This document shows, in pieces, positions 42,611-51,174 of a stretch of 64,000 nt of DNA (the first letter of the stretch is position 1; every line of letters starts with the position of its first letter). The position numbers and the translations under genes were made by a program. The stretch covers positions 248,001 to 312,000 of the forward strand of contig NZ_SNWW01000001.1 in assembly GCF_004362015.1 (NCBI RefSeq). The letters run 5' to 3'. Origin of the DNA: Flavobacterium chryseum (GTDB lineage Bacteria; Bacteroidota; Bacteroidia; Flavobacteriales; Flavobacteriaceae). Under the pieces are notes generated by a model. The model saw only the letters and a list, made by a program, of their open reading frames with translations. It made no database searches and had not been told where the DNA came from.

Positions 42611-43383
42611 TAACGCACAAAAACATCTCACTATTTTTTATCTTTTTATTGCTTTTACTGCTTCTTCTGAATCTTTATTTTGCAATTAATTTTTGGTGGT
42701 TTGTTGTGGTTGTTTCGGTTTGGTTCTTATTTAATCTTGTTGGTTCCTCTTTGATATCTTCCAATTATCATGTAAAAGCTTTCTGCAATAATCCATTAGA
42801 AACAGAAAAAAAAATAGCGATTACGTTTGATGATGGGCCGAGTGTTTTTACTTTAGAAGTTTTAGCGTTGTTGAAAAAATACGATATAAAAGCCACTTTT
42901 TTTTGCATCGGAAAAAATGTTGAAGCGCATCCGGAAATTATTCAGCAAATTGTAGACGAAGGACATTTGGTTGGAAATCATTCTTATAACCACTCTCCTT
43001 TTTTTGATTTTTACAATGCAAAAAAAATATCCGAAGAAATTCAAAAAACAGATGCCGTTTTAGAAAAGCATACTTCTAAAAAAATAAACTTCTTCAGGCC
43101 GCCTTATGGCGTAACGACGCCTTCGATTCGCAGAGCCCTGAAAATAACGAAACATAAAGTTATTGGATGGAATATTCGCTCTTTGGATGGTGGAACGAAA
43201 AATCAAAATTTAATTTTCAATAGACTTATTAAGCGAGTTTGTCCCGGCGGAATTGTACTTTTGCACGATACGGCATCACACTCTGTTTTAGTATTGGAAC
43301 AGTTTTTGCAATTTTTACAGCAAAACAATTATAAAGTGATTTCAATAGAAGAACTTTTGAATCTTAAAGCATATGAAAACTAA
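42607..43383 (+). CDS. membrane-anchored polysaccharide deacetylase (NodB homology)
   Basis: A 258-residue protein with an N-terminal membrane region (about residues 8-45, two hydrophobic stretches) and a CE4/NodB domain. Motif 1 is ITFDDGPSVFT, motif 2 VGNHSYNHSPF with its metal His residues, motif 3 FRPPYG, and a late LHD motif is in VLLHDTASHS. The active site should face the periplasm. Its role in pigment synthesis is unclear. It overlaps both neighbours. Confidence 0.87.
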   Translation: MITHKNISLFFIFLLLLLLLLNLYFAINFWWFVVVVSVWFLFNLVGSSLISSNYHVKAFCNNPLETEKKIAITFDDGPSVFTLEVLALLKKYDIKATFFCIGKNVEAHPEIIQQIVDEGHLVGNHSYNHSPFFDFYNAKKISEEIQKTDAVLEKHTSKKINFFRPPYGVTTPSIRRALKITKHKVIGWNIRSLDGGTKNQNLIFNRLIKRVCPGGIVLLHDTASHSVLVLEQFLQFLQQNNYKVISIEELLNLKAYEN

Positions 43384-44008
43384 AATATATATTCTACTTA
43401 TAGTACTAAACATTTGCAACTCTTACCTGTTTGCTCAGGAACAAAAAATGACGGCTGCAGAAATTGCTTCGTTTAAAGAAGGTGTAAATGTAGTATCAAA
43501 AAAAATTAAAACCTTAAGTACTGATTTTGTACAATACAAACATTTAGATTTTTTATCTAAGGATATTGAAACTTCAGGAAAAATGATTTTCAAGGAACCG
43601 AACTTATTGCAATGGCAATATAAAAAACCATACAATTATAGTATTGTTTTTAAAAACGGGAAAATCCTGATTAACGATGAAGGTAAAAAAAGCGCCGTTG
43701 ATATTGGAAACAGCAAAATTTTTGGACGCATCAATAAATTAATTGTGGGAAGTGTAAGCGGAAATATGTTTGATGATAAAGAATTTACAATTACTTATTT
43801 TAAAGCTAAAGGCCAGAATATTGCGAAGTTTATTCCGAAAGATGCGACTTTAAAAAAATACATTAAACAAATCGAATTGACTTTTGATAAAGATGAAGCA
43901 ACTGTTGAACAAGTAAAATTGTTAGAATCATCTGAAGATTATACCCGAATTGTACTTAAAAACAAAGTGATCAATGCAAAAATCGACGATTCAGTTTTTA
44001 CTAATTAA
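43373..44008 (+). CDS. LolA-like outer membrane lipoprotein carrier
   Basis: A 211-residue periplasmic protein with a signal peptide (MKTKIYILLIVLNICNSYLFAQ) and the LolA/LolB-type half-barrel pattern (LSTDFVQYKHLDFLSKDIETSGKMIFKEPNLLQWQYKKP). Aryl polyene clusters hold a similar gene, thought to ferry the polyene lipid to the outer membrane. It overlaps the deacetylase gene by 11 nt and the next lipoprotein gene by 35 nt. Confidence 0.85.
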   Translation: MKTKIYILLIVLNICNSYLFAQEQKMTAAEIASFKEGVNVVSKKIKTLSTDFVQYKHLDFLSKDIETSGKMIFKEPNLLQWQYKKPYNYSIVFKNGKILINDEGKKSAVDIGNSKIFGRINKLIVGSVSGNMFDDKEFTITYFKAKGQNIAKFIPKDATLKKYIKQIELTFDKDEATVEQVKLLESSEDYTRIVLKNKVINAKIDDSVFTN

Positions 44009-44609
44009 TTGTTTTCTGGCAATTATTTTAGTCTCTTGTGGCTCGGTCACAAAAAATTATACACCCAAAACATTAGATAAAAAATCTTATGAAGTTCCTT
44101 ATTTTAAGGATTCGAAGATAGATTATGTTTATAAAACCAATATCTCAGTTTACGGAAATGAACTGACCGGAATTTTTATTGCCAAAAAAATTAATGACAC
44201 TACACATCGTGTCGTTTTTACAACTGAGTTTGGTAACAAATTGCTGGATTTTGAAATTTCTGAAAAAGATTTTAAAGTAAATTCGATTGTATCTGAGTTA
44301 GACCGCAAAATTTTAGTGAATACTTTGCGTGAAGATTTTCGACTGCTTCTTAAAAAAGATTACACAATTCAGGAACAATTTGAAAATGAATCAGATAATA
44401 TTTACAAATCTGCAGACGGAAAATTTGACAATTACCTTTTTATATCAAAAAAAGATCGTAAATTAGAGAAAGTCATTCATTCCTCTAAAACAAAAGAAAA
44501 GTTTACGCTGACATTTCATTCAGAAAATAATATTTTTGCGGAAAAAATTAACATTGTTCATCAGAATATAAAATTGAAAATTGAATTAAATTATTTTAAA
44601 CCAGAATAG
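43974..44609 (+). CDS. lipoprotein following the LolA homologue
   Basis: A 211-residue lipoprotein with the lipobox ILVSC (Cys22). The mature region is mixed beta (YFKDSKIDYVYKTNISVYGNELTG, HRVVFTTEFGNKLLDFEIS). Its position after a LolA homologue suggests a LolB-like acceptor or a pathway-specific outer-membrane lipoprotein, but no LolB motif is clear. The start codon lies 35 nt inside the LolA gene; the intact signal peptide requires it. Confidence 0.78.
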   Translation: MQKSTIQFLLINCFLAIILVSCGSVTKNYTPKTLDKKSYEVPYFKDSKIDYVYKTNISVYGNELTGIFIAKKINDTTHRVVFTTEFGNKLLDFEISEKDFKVNSIVSELDRKILVNTLREDFRLLLKKDYTIQEQFENESDNIYKSADGKFDNYLFISKKDRKLEKVIHSSKTKEKFTLTFHSENNIFAEKINIVHQNIKLKIELNYFKPE

Positions 44610-44639
44610 AAAATTCAATACTAATTAAAAACCAAATAC

Positions 44640-45254
44640 ATGAAAAAATTAATTGCAATTGCTTTTATTTTATTTATAAGTTCAATGAATGCTCAGGTAA
44701 CCTTTAAACCAGGTTTAAGAGCCGGAGCTGCTTTTTTTACGTTCTCAAATACACGTTCTGATTATAAAACCGATTTTTACATTGGTGGTTTCGGTGAAAT
44801 TAAATTAACTAAAATATACACCTTACAACCTGAAATTACATATACCAAACAAGGCGCTAATAATGTTAAAACCTTTATAGGTTATAATGAAAACAACGGT
44901 GATGTTATTGTTGTCAATAGAAATTTAAAAATTGATTATGTTTCGATTGCGATGATCAATAAATTTACTTTTCCGGGCGGTTTTCAGGCGCAGGTTGGTC
45001 CAACGATGGATTTTAGAACAAGTGACAATTTACTTTCTGAAAAGTCTGATATTGATCTTGCTTTTGTAGCCGGTATTGGTTATAACATTCCTTCAACAGG
45101 ATTAACTATTGAAGCTCGTGTTAAAAAAGGTTTAGTCGATGTTATAGATAGCGACTATTACGGCAACAACGGCAATAGCAACGATTATTGGCTTGATGAT
45201 TATAATACAAATATTGGCTTTCAAGTTGGGGTTTCATACGCTTTTGGTAAATAA
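44640..45254 (+). CDS. outer membrane beta-barrel protein (PorT-like family)
   Basis: A 204-residue protein with a signal peptide (MKKLIAIAFILFISSMNAQ). The alternating hydrophobic strands are typical of eight-stranded barrels (FKPGLRAGAAFFTFS, YKTDFYIGGFGEIKLT, IYTLQPEITYTKQGANN), and it ends in the aromatic-containing strand IGFQVGVSYAFGK. It may anchor or pass the pigment at the outer membrane; this is inferred from position only. Confidence 0.82.
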   Translation: MKKLIAIAFILFISSMNAQVTFKPGLRAGAAFFTFSNTRSDYKTDFYIGGFGEIKLTKIYTLQPEITYTKQGANNVKTFIGYNENNGDVIVVNRNLKIDYVSIAMINKFTFPGGFQAQVGPTMDFRTSDNLLSEKSDIDLAFVAGIGYNIPSTGLTIEARVKKGLVDVIDSDYYGNNGNSNDYWLDDYNTNIGFQVGVSYAFGK

Positions 45255-45260
45255 AAAAAC

Positions 45261-45632
45261 ATGGTTTTAAAAGATTTTTATAAAATTCTGTCGGAAGAAA
45301 AAATAAACGACACTAAATATAGTATTACAATTTTGGTTAATGAGAAACACGAAGTTTTCAAAGGCCATTTTCCGGGAAATCCAATAATGCCCGGCGTTTG
45401 CATGATTCAGATTATTAAAGAACTTAGTGAAAAAATTACAGGTGCAACTTTAATGATACAAACACTTACAAACGTAAAGTTTATGGCACTTATTAATCCG
45501 GACGCGACTCCTGAATTACGATTAGAACTTGATATTGTAACGACAGAAGAGGATTTGGTTAAAGTGAAGAACACAACTTATTTTAACGAAACAGTTGCTT
45601 TAAAACTAAGCAATGTTTACAAAAAATTATAA
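45261..45632 (+). CDS. 3-hydroxyacyl-ACP dehydratase, ApeI/FabA-like hot-dog
   Basis: A 123-residue hot-dog protein that keeps the catalytic motif FKGHFPGNPIMPGVCMIQ (His36). It removes water from 3-hydroxyacyl-ACP to give the conjugated double bond. It is the only one of the three dehydratase-like proteins in the locus with the HFPG His, so it is the likely catalytic subunit. It is closely spaced with its neighbours. Confidence 0.88.
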   Translation: MVLKDFYKILSEEKINDTKYSITILVNEKHEVFKGHFPGNPIMPGVCMIQIIKELSEKITGATLMIQTLTNVKFMALINPDATPELRLELDIVTTEEDLVKVKNTTYFNETVALKLSNVYKKL

Positions 45633-45634
45633 TT

Positions 45635-46120
45635 ATGAAATTATTATTGACATTACTATTATGGGTTAATTTCGCTGGTACTCCAGATTTGGCAGCCATT
45701 CGAAAAATGTATACTGACGTTGCAAAATCAGAAACAAATGCTAAAGACTTTACAGAAAAACTCTCTGGAATTTCAAACAGCGACGACAAAATTTTAGTGG
45801 CTTATAAAGCGGCTTCTATTTTATTAGATTCAAAGTTTGAAAGTATTTTGGGAAATAAGATTTCGCGTTTTAAAGAAGGCGCAAAACTTCTTGAAGCAAC
45901 TTTAAAAAGTGATCCGAATAATATCGAAATAAGAATGATTCGCTTAAGTATTCAGGAAGATGTTCCTGGAATTACGGGTTACAAGAAAAATATTAAAGAA
46001 GATAAAAAATTCATTACAACACATTACGCAGAACAAACCGGCGCTTTAAAAGAATATCTTAAAGACTTTGTTTTGCAATGTAAAAGTTTCTCTGATAAAG
46101 AGAAGCAATTTGTGAAGTAG
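45635..46120 (+). CDS. small exported protein of unknown function
   Basis: A 161-residue protein with a hydrophobic N-terminus (MKLLLTLLLWVNFAGTPDLA) that is probably a short signal peptide. The rest is helical (LAAIRKMYTDVAKSETNAKDF, YKAASILLDSKFESILG, EGAKLLEATLKSDPNNIEIRMIRLS) and recalls TPR-like packing. It starts 2 nt after the dehydratase stop, so it is co-expressed with the pigment genes. Similar short genes sit in related loci without a known role. Confidence 0.7.
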   Translation: MKLLLTLLLWVNFAGTPDLAAIRKMYTDVAKSETNAKDFTEKLSGISNSDDKILVAYKAASILLDSKFESILGNKISRFKEGAKLLEATLKSDPNNIEIRMIRLSIQEDVPGITGYKKNIKEDKKFITTHYAEQTGALKEYLKDFVLQCKSFSDKEKQFVK

Positions 46121-46137
46121 GAAAAGAAACTACCTTA

Positions 46138-47322
46138 ATGACACCTACTTTATCTCAGCAAGAGCTATTAAAATCGACGCATTTTTGTGTTATTGTGCCT
46201 ACGTACAACAATCACAAAACGCTAAAAAGAGTACTGGATTCTATTTTAGATTTCACGTCAGATATTATTATAGTTAATGATGGCTCGACTGATGAAACCA
46301 GCGAAATTTTAAAACAATATTCGCAGTTAACACAAATTCACCATCCTAAAAACATAGGAAAAGGCAGGGCGTTGAGAAACGGATTTCGAAAAGCAATCGA
46401 AATGAATTTCGAATACGCTATTACGATCGATTCTGATGGGCAGCATTTTGCTTCTGATATTCCAAATTTTATTACTGAAATTCAAAAAGAACCAAATTCT
46501 TTGTTGATTGGAAGCCGAAATATGACGACGGAAAATGTGCCGAAGAAAAGTAGTTTTGGAAATAAATTTTCTAACTTTTGGTTTTGGTTTGAAACCGGAA
46601 TCAAACTAGAAGATACACAATCTGGTTTTAGATCTTATCCCTTAAAATTAATTCCGAAGCAATATTGTACCAGCAAATTTGAATTCGAAATTGAAGTAAT
46701 TGTGCGCTCTGCCTGGAAAGGAATTGTTGTAAAAAATATTCCGATTCAAATTTTATACGATCCTGCAGAACGTGTTTCGCATTTTCGTCCTTTTAAGGAT
46801 TTCACCAGAATCAGTATCCTAAATACGGTTTTGGTTCTGAATGCGTTATTGTACATTAAACCCAGAGACTTTTTTCGAAAAGCAAAAAAAAAAGGTCTTA
46901 AAAAATTCTTCCTCGAAGATATTTTAGAAAGCGGCGACTCTAATTTTAAAAAATCTGCTGCTATTGCATTAGGTATTTTTATCGGAATTTCTCCGTTTTG
47001 GGGATTTCAAACCATTTTACTTTTGTTTTTTGCTACCGTTTTTAAACTCAATAAAGTCATTGCCTATATGGCTTCAAATGTGAGTTTTCCTCCCTTTATT
47101 CCCTTTGTTATTTACGGTTCATTAAAAATGGGAAGTTACTTTGTCACGAACGAAGTTCCGCTAATTTTAGATAATTCAATTACACTTGATGATATTCAGA
47201 AAAATGCAACGCAATATATCGTGGGAAGTCTTACTTTAGCATCCGTTTCGGCACTGATTATTGGTCTTTTAAGTTATTTACTTTTAACGGCTTTTAGTGC
47301 TAAAAAACAAAACGAATATTAA
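46138..47322 (+). CDS. family 2 glycosyltransferase fused to DUF2062
   Basis: A 394-residue protein. The N-terminal GT-A domain (about residues 15-235) has CVIVPTYNNHKTLKRVLDSIL, the nucleotide Asp in IIIVNDGSTDET and a DxD-like motif ITIDSDGQHFA. The C-terminal DUF2062 domain (about 265-390) has three or so membrane segments (IALGIFIGISPFWGFQTILL). Aryl polyene clusters encode a related glycosyltransferase. It may add a sugar or a phosphosugar to the polyene lipid or its carrier. Confidence 0.87.
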   Translation: MTPTLSQQELLKSTHFCVIVPTYNNHKTLKRVLDSILDFTSDIIIVNDGSTDETSEILKQYSQLTQIHHPKNIGKGRALRNGFRKAIEMNFEYAITIDSDGQHFASDIPNFITEIQKEPNSLLIGSRNMTTENVPKKSSFGNKFSNFWFWFETGIKLEDTQSGFRSYPLKLIPKQYCTSKFEFEIEVIVRSAWKGIVVKNIPIQILYDPAERVSHFRPFKDFTRISILNTVLVLNALLYIKPRDFFRKAKKKGLKKFFLEDILESGDSNFKKSAAIALGIFIGISPFWGFQTILLLFFATVFKLNKVIAYMASNVSFPPFIPFVIYGSLKMGSYFVTNEVPLILDNSITLDDIQKNATQYIVGSLTLASVSALIIGLLSYLLLTAFSAKKQNEY

Positions 47323-47332
47323 GTAAAGTTTC

Positions 47333-47472
47333 GCCACAGATTAAAGATGATTTAAAGAGATTTTTTTTGCCACGAATTTCAAAAATTAGCACAAATTAAT
47401 TCGTGAAAATTCGTGAAATTCGTGGCGAACTAACACAAACTTTTAAGTGCAATTTATCCTGTAATCTGTGGT
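47333..47472. repeat. nested inverted repeats of the GCCACGAATT family
   Basis: The outer arms CCACAGATTA (47334-47343) and TAATCTGTGG (47462-47471) enclose inner 13-bp perfect arms GCCACGAATTTCA (47369-47381) and TGAAATTCGTGGC (47414-47426). It fills the gap between the glycosyltransferase and MMPL genes. The inner unit is shared with 5603-5677 and, in part, 37360-37390. Confidence 0.7.
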
Positions 47473-47493
47473 AAAGAACAATAATAAATAACT

Positions 47494-50400
47494 ATGCATC
47501 ACTATTTCTACGCTATTCATTTATTTGTAAATCGAAGGAAATCATTATCGGTAATTTTGGCAATTCTGATGCTTTTGGCTTTTGGTTTTTTTGCTTCTAA
47601 AATTAAATTTGAAGAAGATATTACCAAACTTATTCCAACAAACGATAAGTCTGATGTTACGGCAAAAGTGTTAAAACAGTTAAATTTTGCTGATAAAATT
47701 ACCGTTATTTTCAAACTCGATAAAAACGGAACAGACGAAGATTTAAAGCAAATGGCAACTGTTTTTTCAGATAGTGTTGCCCAATCCTGCAAACCTTATA
47801 TTACCGGAATTCAGGGAAAAGTTGATGAAGAAAACATTCAGGAAACTATAGATTTTGTCTACAATAATCTGCCGCTTTTTTTAGAGCAAAAAGATTATGC
47901 TGCAATTCAGAATAAACTACAAAAAGATAGTATTGCCGCAGCTGTGCAGGGCAATTATAAATCGATTATTTCGCCATCCGGATTTATAACTAAAGATTTT
48001 ATTTTGCAGGATCCGCTTGGGATTTCTTTTATTGCTTTAAAAAAATTACAGCAACTTAATATTGGAGACGATTTTACGCTCGACAATGGTTTTGTAATGA
48101 CGAAGGACAAAAAGAAATTATTGCTTTTTATTACCTCAAGTCTTCCGTCGAGCGAAACCGAAAAAAACACCATTTTTGCTGATAAGCTTACATCAATTCA
48201 GAACAATTTAAACAAGCAATTTAAAGGCAAAACTTCGGTAAGTTATTTTGGTTCAGCATTAATTGCTGTGGCCAATGCAAAGCAAATTAAAAGTGACATT
48301 ATTTTAACGACAACTATAGCGATGATTACGCTAATGTTGATTTTGATTTTATTCTACCGAAAAGTTTTAATTCCATTTATTATTTTTCTTCCAACGGTTT
48401 TTGGCGCTTTGTTTGCCGTTGCTTTTTTATATTTTGTAAAAGAACAGATATCGGCAATTTCACTCGGAATTGGTTCTATTTTATTAGGAATCACAATCGA
48501 TTATTCCATACATATTCTTACGCATTACAAACATAACAGCGATGTAAAAACTTTGTATAAAGACATTACAATGCCGGTAATTATGAGCAGCTCGACTACA
48601 GCGGTTGCTTTTTTATGTTTGCTTTTTGTAAAATCTGATGCTTTAAATGACTTAGGAATTTTTGCTGCCGTAATCGTTATGGCTTCTGCATTTTTCTCTC
48701 TTTTGATTGTTCCTCATTTGTACAAACCGGCACAAAATAATTTTGAACATAAGAAAAATGTTATTGATAAACTCGCTCATTTTTCATTCCATAATAATAA
48801 AATCTTGATTGGGTTTTGTGTTCTTATTACTATTGTTTGCTGTTTTACGTATAATAATGTTGGCTTTAATAATGATTTGTCGCAATTGAATTTTGTGCCA
48901 AAAGACATTCAGGCTGCCGAAAAAGATTTGGAAGAAAGCACGAGTTTAACTTCAAAAACAATTTATGTTGCTTCTTACGGAAATAGTATGGAGGAAGTTT
49001 TGCAAAATAACAGCCAGCTTTTTGCTTCTTTATCTAAAGAAAAACAACAGGATAAGATTGTGAATTTTAGTTCCGTTGGCGGCATTATGCTTTCGCAAAA
49101 AGAGCAGCAACAAAAAATTGCAAAATGGAATTCGTTTTGGGATGCCAATAAAAAGCAGCTTTTAAAATCCGGATTAATTGCCGAAGGTTCAAAATTGGGT
49201 TTCAAACCAACCACTTATTTGCTGTTTTTTGATCATTTAGATTTTAATTTTAAACCTATTTCGGCAGAAGATTATCTTAAAATTCAGGCTTTGCAATTGC
49301 ATGAATTTGTAACGCAAAAAAATGGTTTTTTCACGATTTCGACTTTAGTAAAAGTCTCACCTAAACAACGCGATGCTTTTGTAAAATCGGCTTCAGCAAA
49401 AAATAATCTTATTGCGATTGATCGTCAGCAAATGAATGAAACGTTTTTTAGCACGCTAAAAACCGATTTCAATTCTCTTGTCAATTATTCTTTTATCGCT
49501 GTTATTCTGATTTTGTTTTTATTTTTCAGAAGAATCGAATTGGTCATTGTAAGTTGTATTCCGATTGCTTTAACGGGAATTGTAACGGCTGGAATCATGG
49601 GCATTTTTGGCATTCAGATGAACATTTTTAGTATGATCGTTTGTACGTTGATTTTTGGTCATGGTGTCGATTTTAGCATTTTCATGACAAGCGCACTTCA
49701 AAAAGAATATACCACAGGAGTAAACGAAATTGCGATTTACAGAACTTCAATTATTCTTGCCGTAATTACGACTATTTTAGGAATTGGTGCAATGATTTTT
49801 GCGCAACATCCAGCATTACGATCTATTTCATCGGTTTCATTAATTGGGGTTTTTGCAGCGTTAATTATAACGTTTATTTTCTATCCTATTCTCTTTAAAC
49901 TATTTATATCGAACCGTTCGAAAAAAGGAAATCCGCCATTTGTTTTGCGATCTTTTATTCACGGTGTCATTTCGTTTTTCTATTACGGTTTTGGTGGCAT
50001 TGTAATGTCGATTTTCAGCATGACGATTATGCCACTTATTCCGATTAGTGAGAAAAAGAAAATGAAAGCTTTTCGATATGTCATTTCAAAATTTATGAAT
50101 TCGGTGTTGCATTCAGGTCCGTTTCTTCATAAAAAAGTCATCAATAAATACAACGAAACTTTTGATAAACCAGCTATTATAATTGCCAATCATACTTCGT
50201 TTATCGATATTCTGGCAATGGGAATGTTGAGTCCTAAAATTATATTTTTAGTAAGCGACTGGGTTTACAATTCTCCTATTTTTGGCGGCGCCGTTAGAAA
50301 AGCAGGCTTTTATCCGGTTTCTGAAGGACTTGAAAGCGGTGTGGAACATTTGCGTAAAAAAGTAGAAGAAGGATATTCTTTGATGGTTTTTCCTGAAGGA

Positions 50401-51174
50401 ACCCGTTCACAAAGTAATCAGATTAAACGTTTTCATAAAGGTGCTTTTTATCTTGCCGAAGAATTTAATTTAGATATAATTCCAGTTGTTATTCATGGTG
50501 CTTCGGAGGCAATTCCAAAAGGCGATTTTGTCATTCATCACAGTCATGTTACTGTTTCAATTTTAGAAAGAATTACACCTGATAATCTTTCTTTCGGAAA
50601 AAATTATGTCGAAAGAACGAAACAATTAAGTACGTTTTTTAAACAAGAATTTGATAAAATTCGCCAGGAATTTGAAGGCCCTGAGTACTTCAAAAGAATG
50701 CTTATTCATAGTTATGATTACAAAGAAATTGAAATCATAAATAGTGTGAAAAGCAATTTAGAAAAAAACTTAGAAACCTATTATCGTCTTAACAAGCATC
50801 TTTCGGCGAAAGCCCAAATATTGCATTTATCAAATGATTACGGACAACTCGATTTGTTGTTAACTTTGCAGGAACCTCAACGAAAAGTTTTTTCTTACAA
50901 TAAAGACAAAGAACAACTTAACGTTGCCAAAACGAATTATATCGTTAGAAAAAGAAAAATAACTTATCTCGAAAATTTTGAATCGGCATTAGAAAATCAA
51001 TATGATGCTGTTATAATTTCAGATGAAAATTATAAAAATGATTTAGAGCAAGTTGTCGCTACAACTTCTTGTATTATTTTAATTGATAATTCAGGTTTAA
51101 AAGACACATTGATTAACTTTGGTTTTGATTCTATTTTGGAAGAAAACTCCATAATTGTATTAAAGAAAAACTAA
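47494..51174 (+). CDS. MMPL/RND transporter fused to a PlsC acyltransferase and a C-terminal methyltransferase-like domain
   Basis: A 1226-residue fusion. Residues 1-820 form an MMPL exporter with about 12 membrane segments in two halves (ISLGIGSILLGITIDYSIHI and TLIFGHGVDFSIFMTS). Residues 860-1080 form a lysophosphatidate-acyltransferase domain with His900 and Asp905 in NHTSFID and the FPEGTRS block at 966. Residues about 1090-1226 look like a reduced Rossmann/methyltransferase fold (AKAQILHLSNDYGQLDLLL, YDAVIISDENY) without a clear SAM glycine loop. It could acylate a lipid-linked pigment and export it. The next gene begins at the base after its stop. Confidence 0.87.
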   Translation: MHHYFYAIHLFVNRRKSLSVILAILMLLAFGFFASKIKFEEDITKLIPTNDKSDVTAKVLKQLNFADKITVIFKLDKNGTDEDLKQMATVFSDSVAQSCKPYITGIQGKVDEENIQETIDFVYNNLPLFLEQKDYAAIQNKLQKDSIAAAVQGNYKSIISPSGFITKDFILQDPLGISFIALKKLQQLNIGDDFTLDNGFVMTKDKKKLLLFITSSLPSSETEKNTIFADKLTSIQNNLNKQFKGKTSVSYFGSALIAVANAKQIKSDIILTTTIAMITLMLILILFYRKVLIPFIIFLPTVFGALFAVAFLYFVKEQISAISLGIGSILLGITIDYSIHILTHYKHNSDVKTLYKDITMPVIMSSSTTAVAFLCLLFVKSDALNDLGIFAAVIVMASAFFSLLIVPHLYKPAQNNFEHKKNVIDKLAHFSFHNNKILIGFCVLITIVCCFTYNNVGFNNDLSQLNFVPKDIQAAEKDLEESTSLTSKTIYVASYGNSMEEVLQNNSQLFASLSKEKQQDKIVNFSSVGGIMLSQKEQQQKIAKWNSFWDANKKQLLKSGLIAEGSKLGFKPTTYLLFFDHLDFNFKPISAEDYLKIQALQLHEFVTQKNGFFTISTLVKVSPKQRDAFVKSASAKNNLIAIDRQQMNETFFSTLKTDFNSLVNYSFIAVILILFLFFRRIELVIVSCIPIALTGIVTAGIMGIFGIQMNIFSMIVCTLIFGHGVDFSIFMTSALQKEYTTGVNEIAIYRTSIILAVITTILGIGAMIFAQHPALRSISSVSLIGVFAALIITFIFYPILFKLFISNRSKKGNPPFVLRSFIHGVISFFYYGFGGIVMSIFSMTIMPLIPISEKKKMKAFRYVISKFMNSVLHSGPFLHKKVINKYNETFDKPAIIIANHTSFIDILAMGMLSPKIIFLVSDWVYNSPIFGGAVRKAGFYPVSEGLESGVEHLRKKVEEGYSLMVFPEGTRSQSNQIKRFHKGAFYLAEEFNLDIIPVVIHGASEAIPKGDFVIHHSHVTVSILERITPDNLSFGKNYVERTKQLSTFFKQEFDKIRQEFEGPEYFKRMLIHSYDYKEIEIINSVKSNLEKNLETYYRLNKHLSAKAQILHLSNDYGQLDLLLTLQEPQRKVFSYNKDKEQLNVAKTNYIVRKRKITYLENFESALENQYDAVIISDENYKNDLEQVVATTSCIILIDNSGLKDTLINFGFDSILEENSIIVLKKN

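Noticed and set aside
47333..47472. CRISPR array
   Set aside because: The repeats are inverted and nested with no regular spacers, and no cas genes are present.
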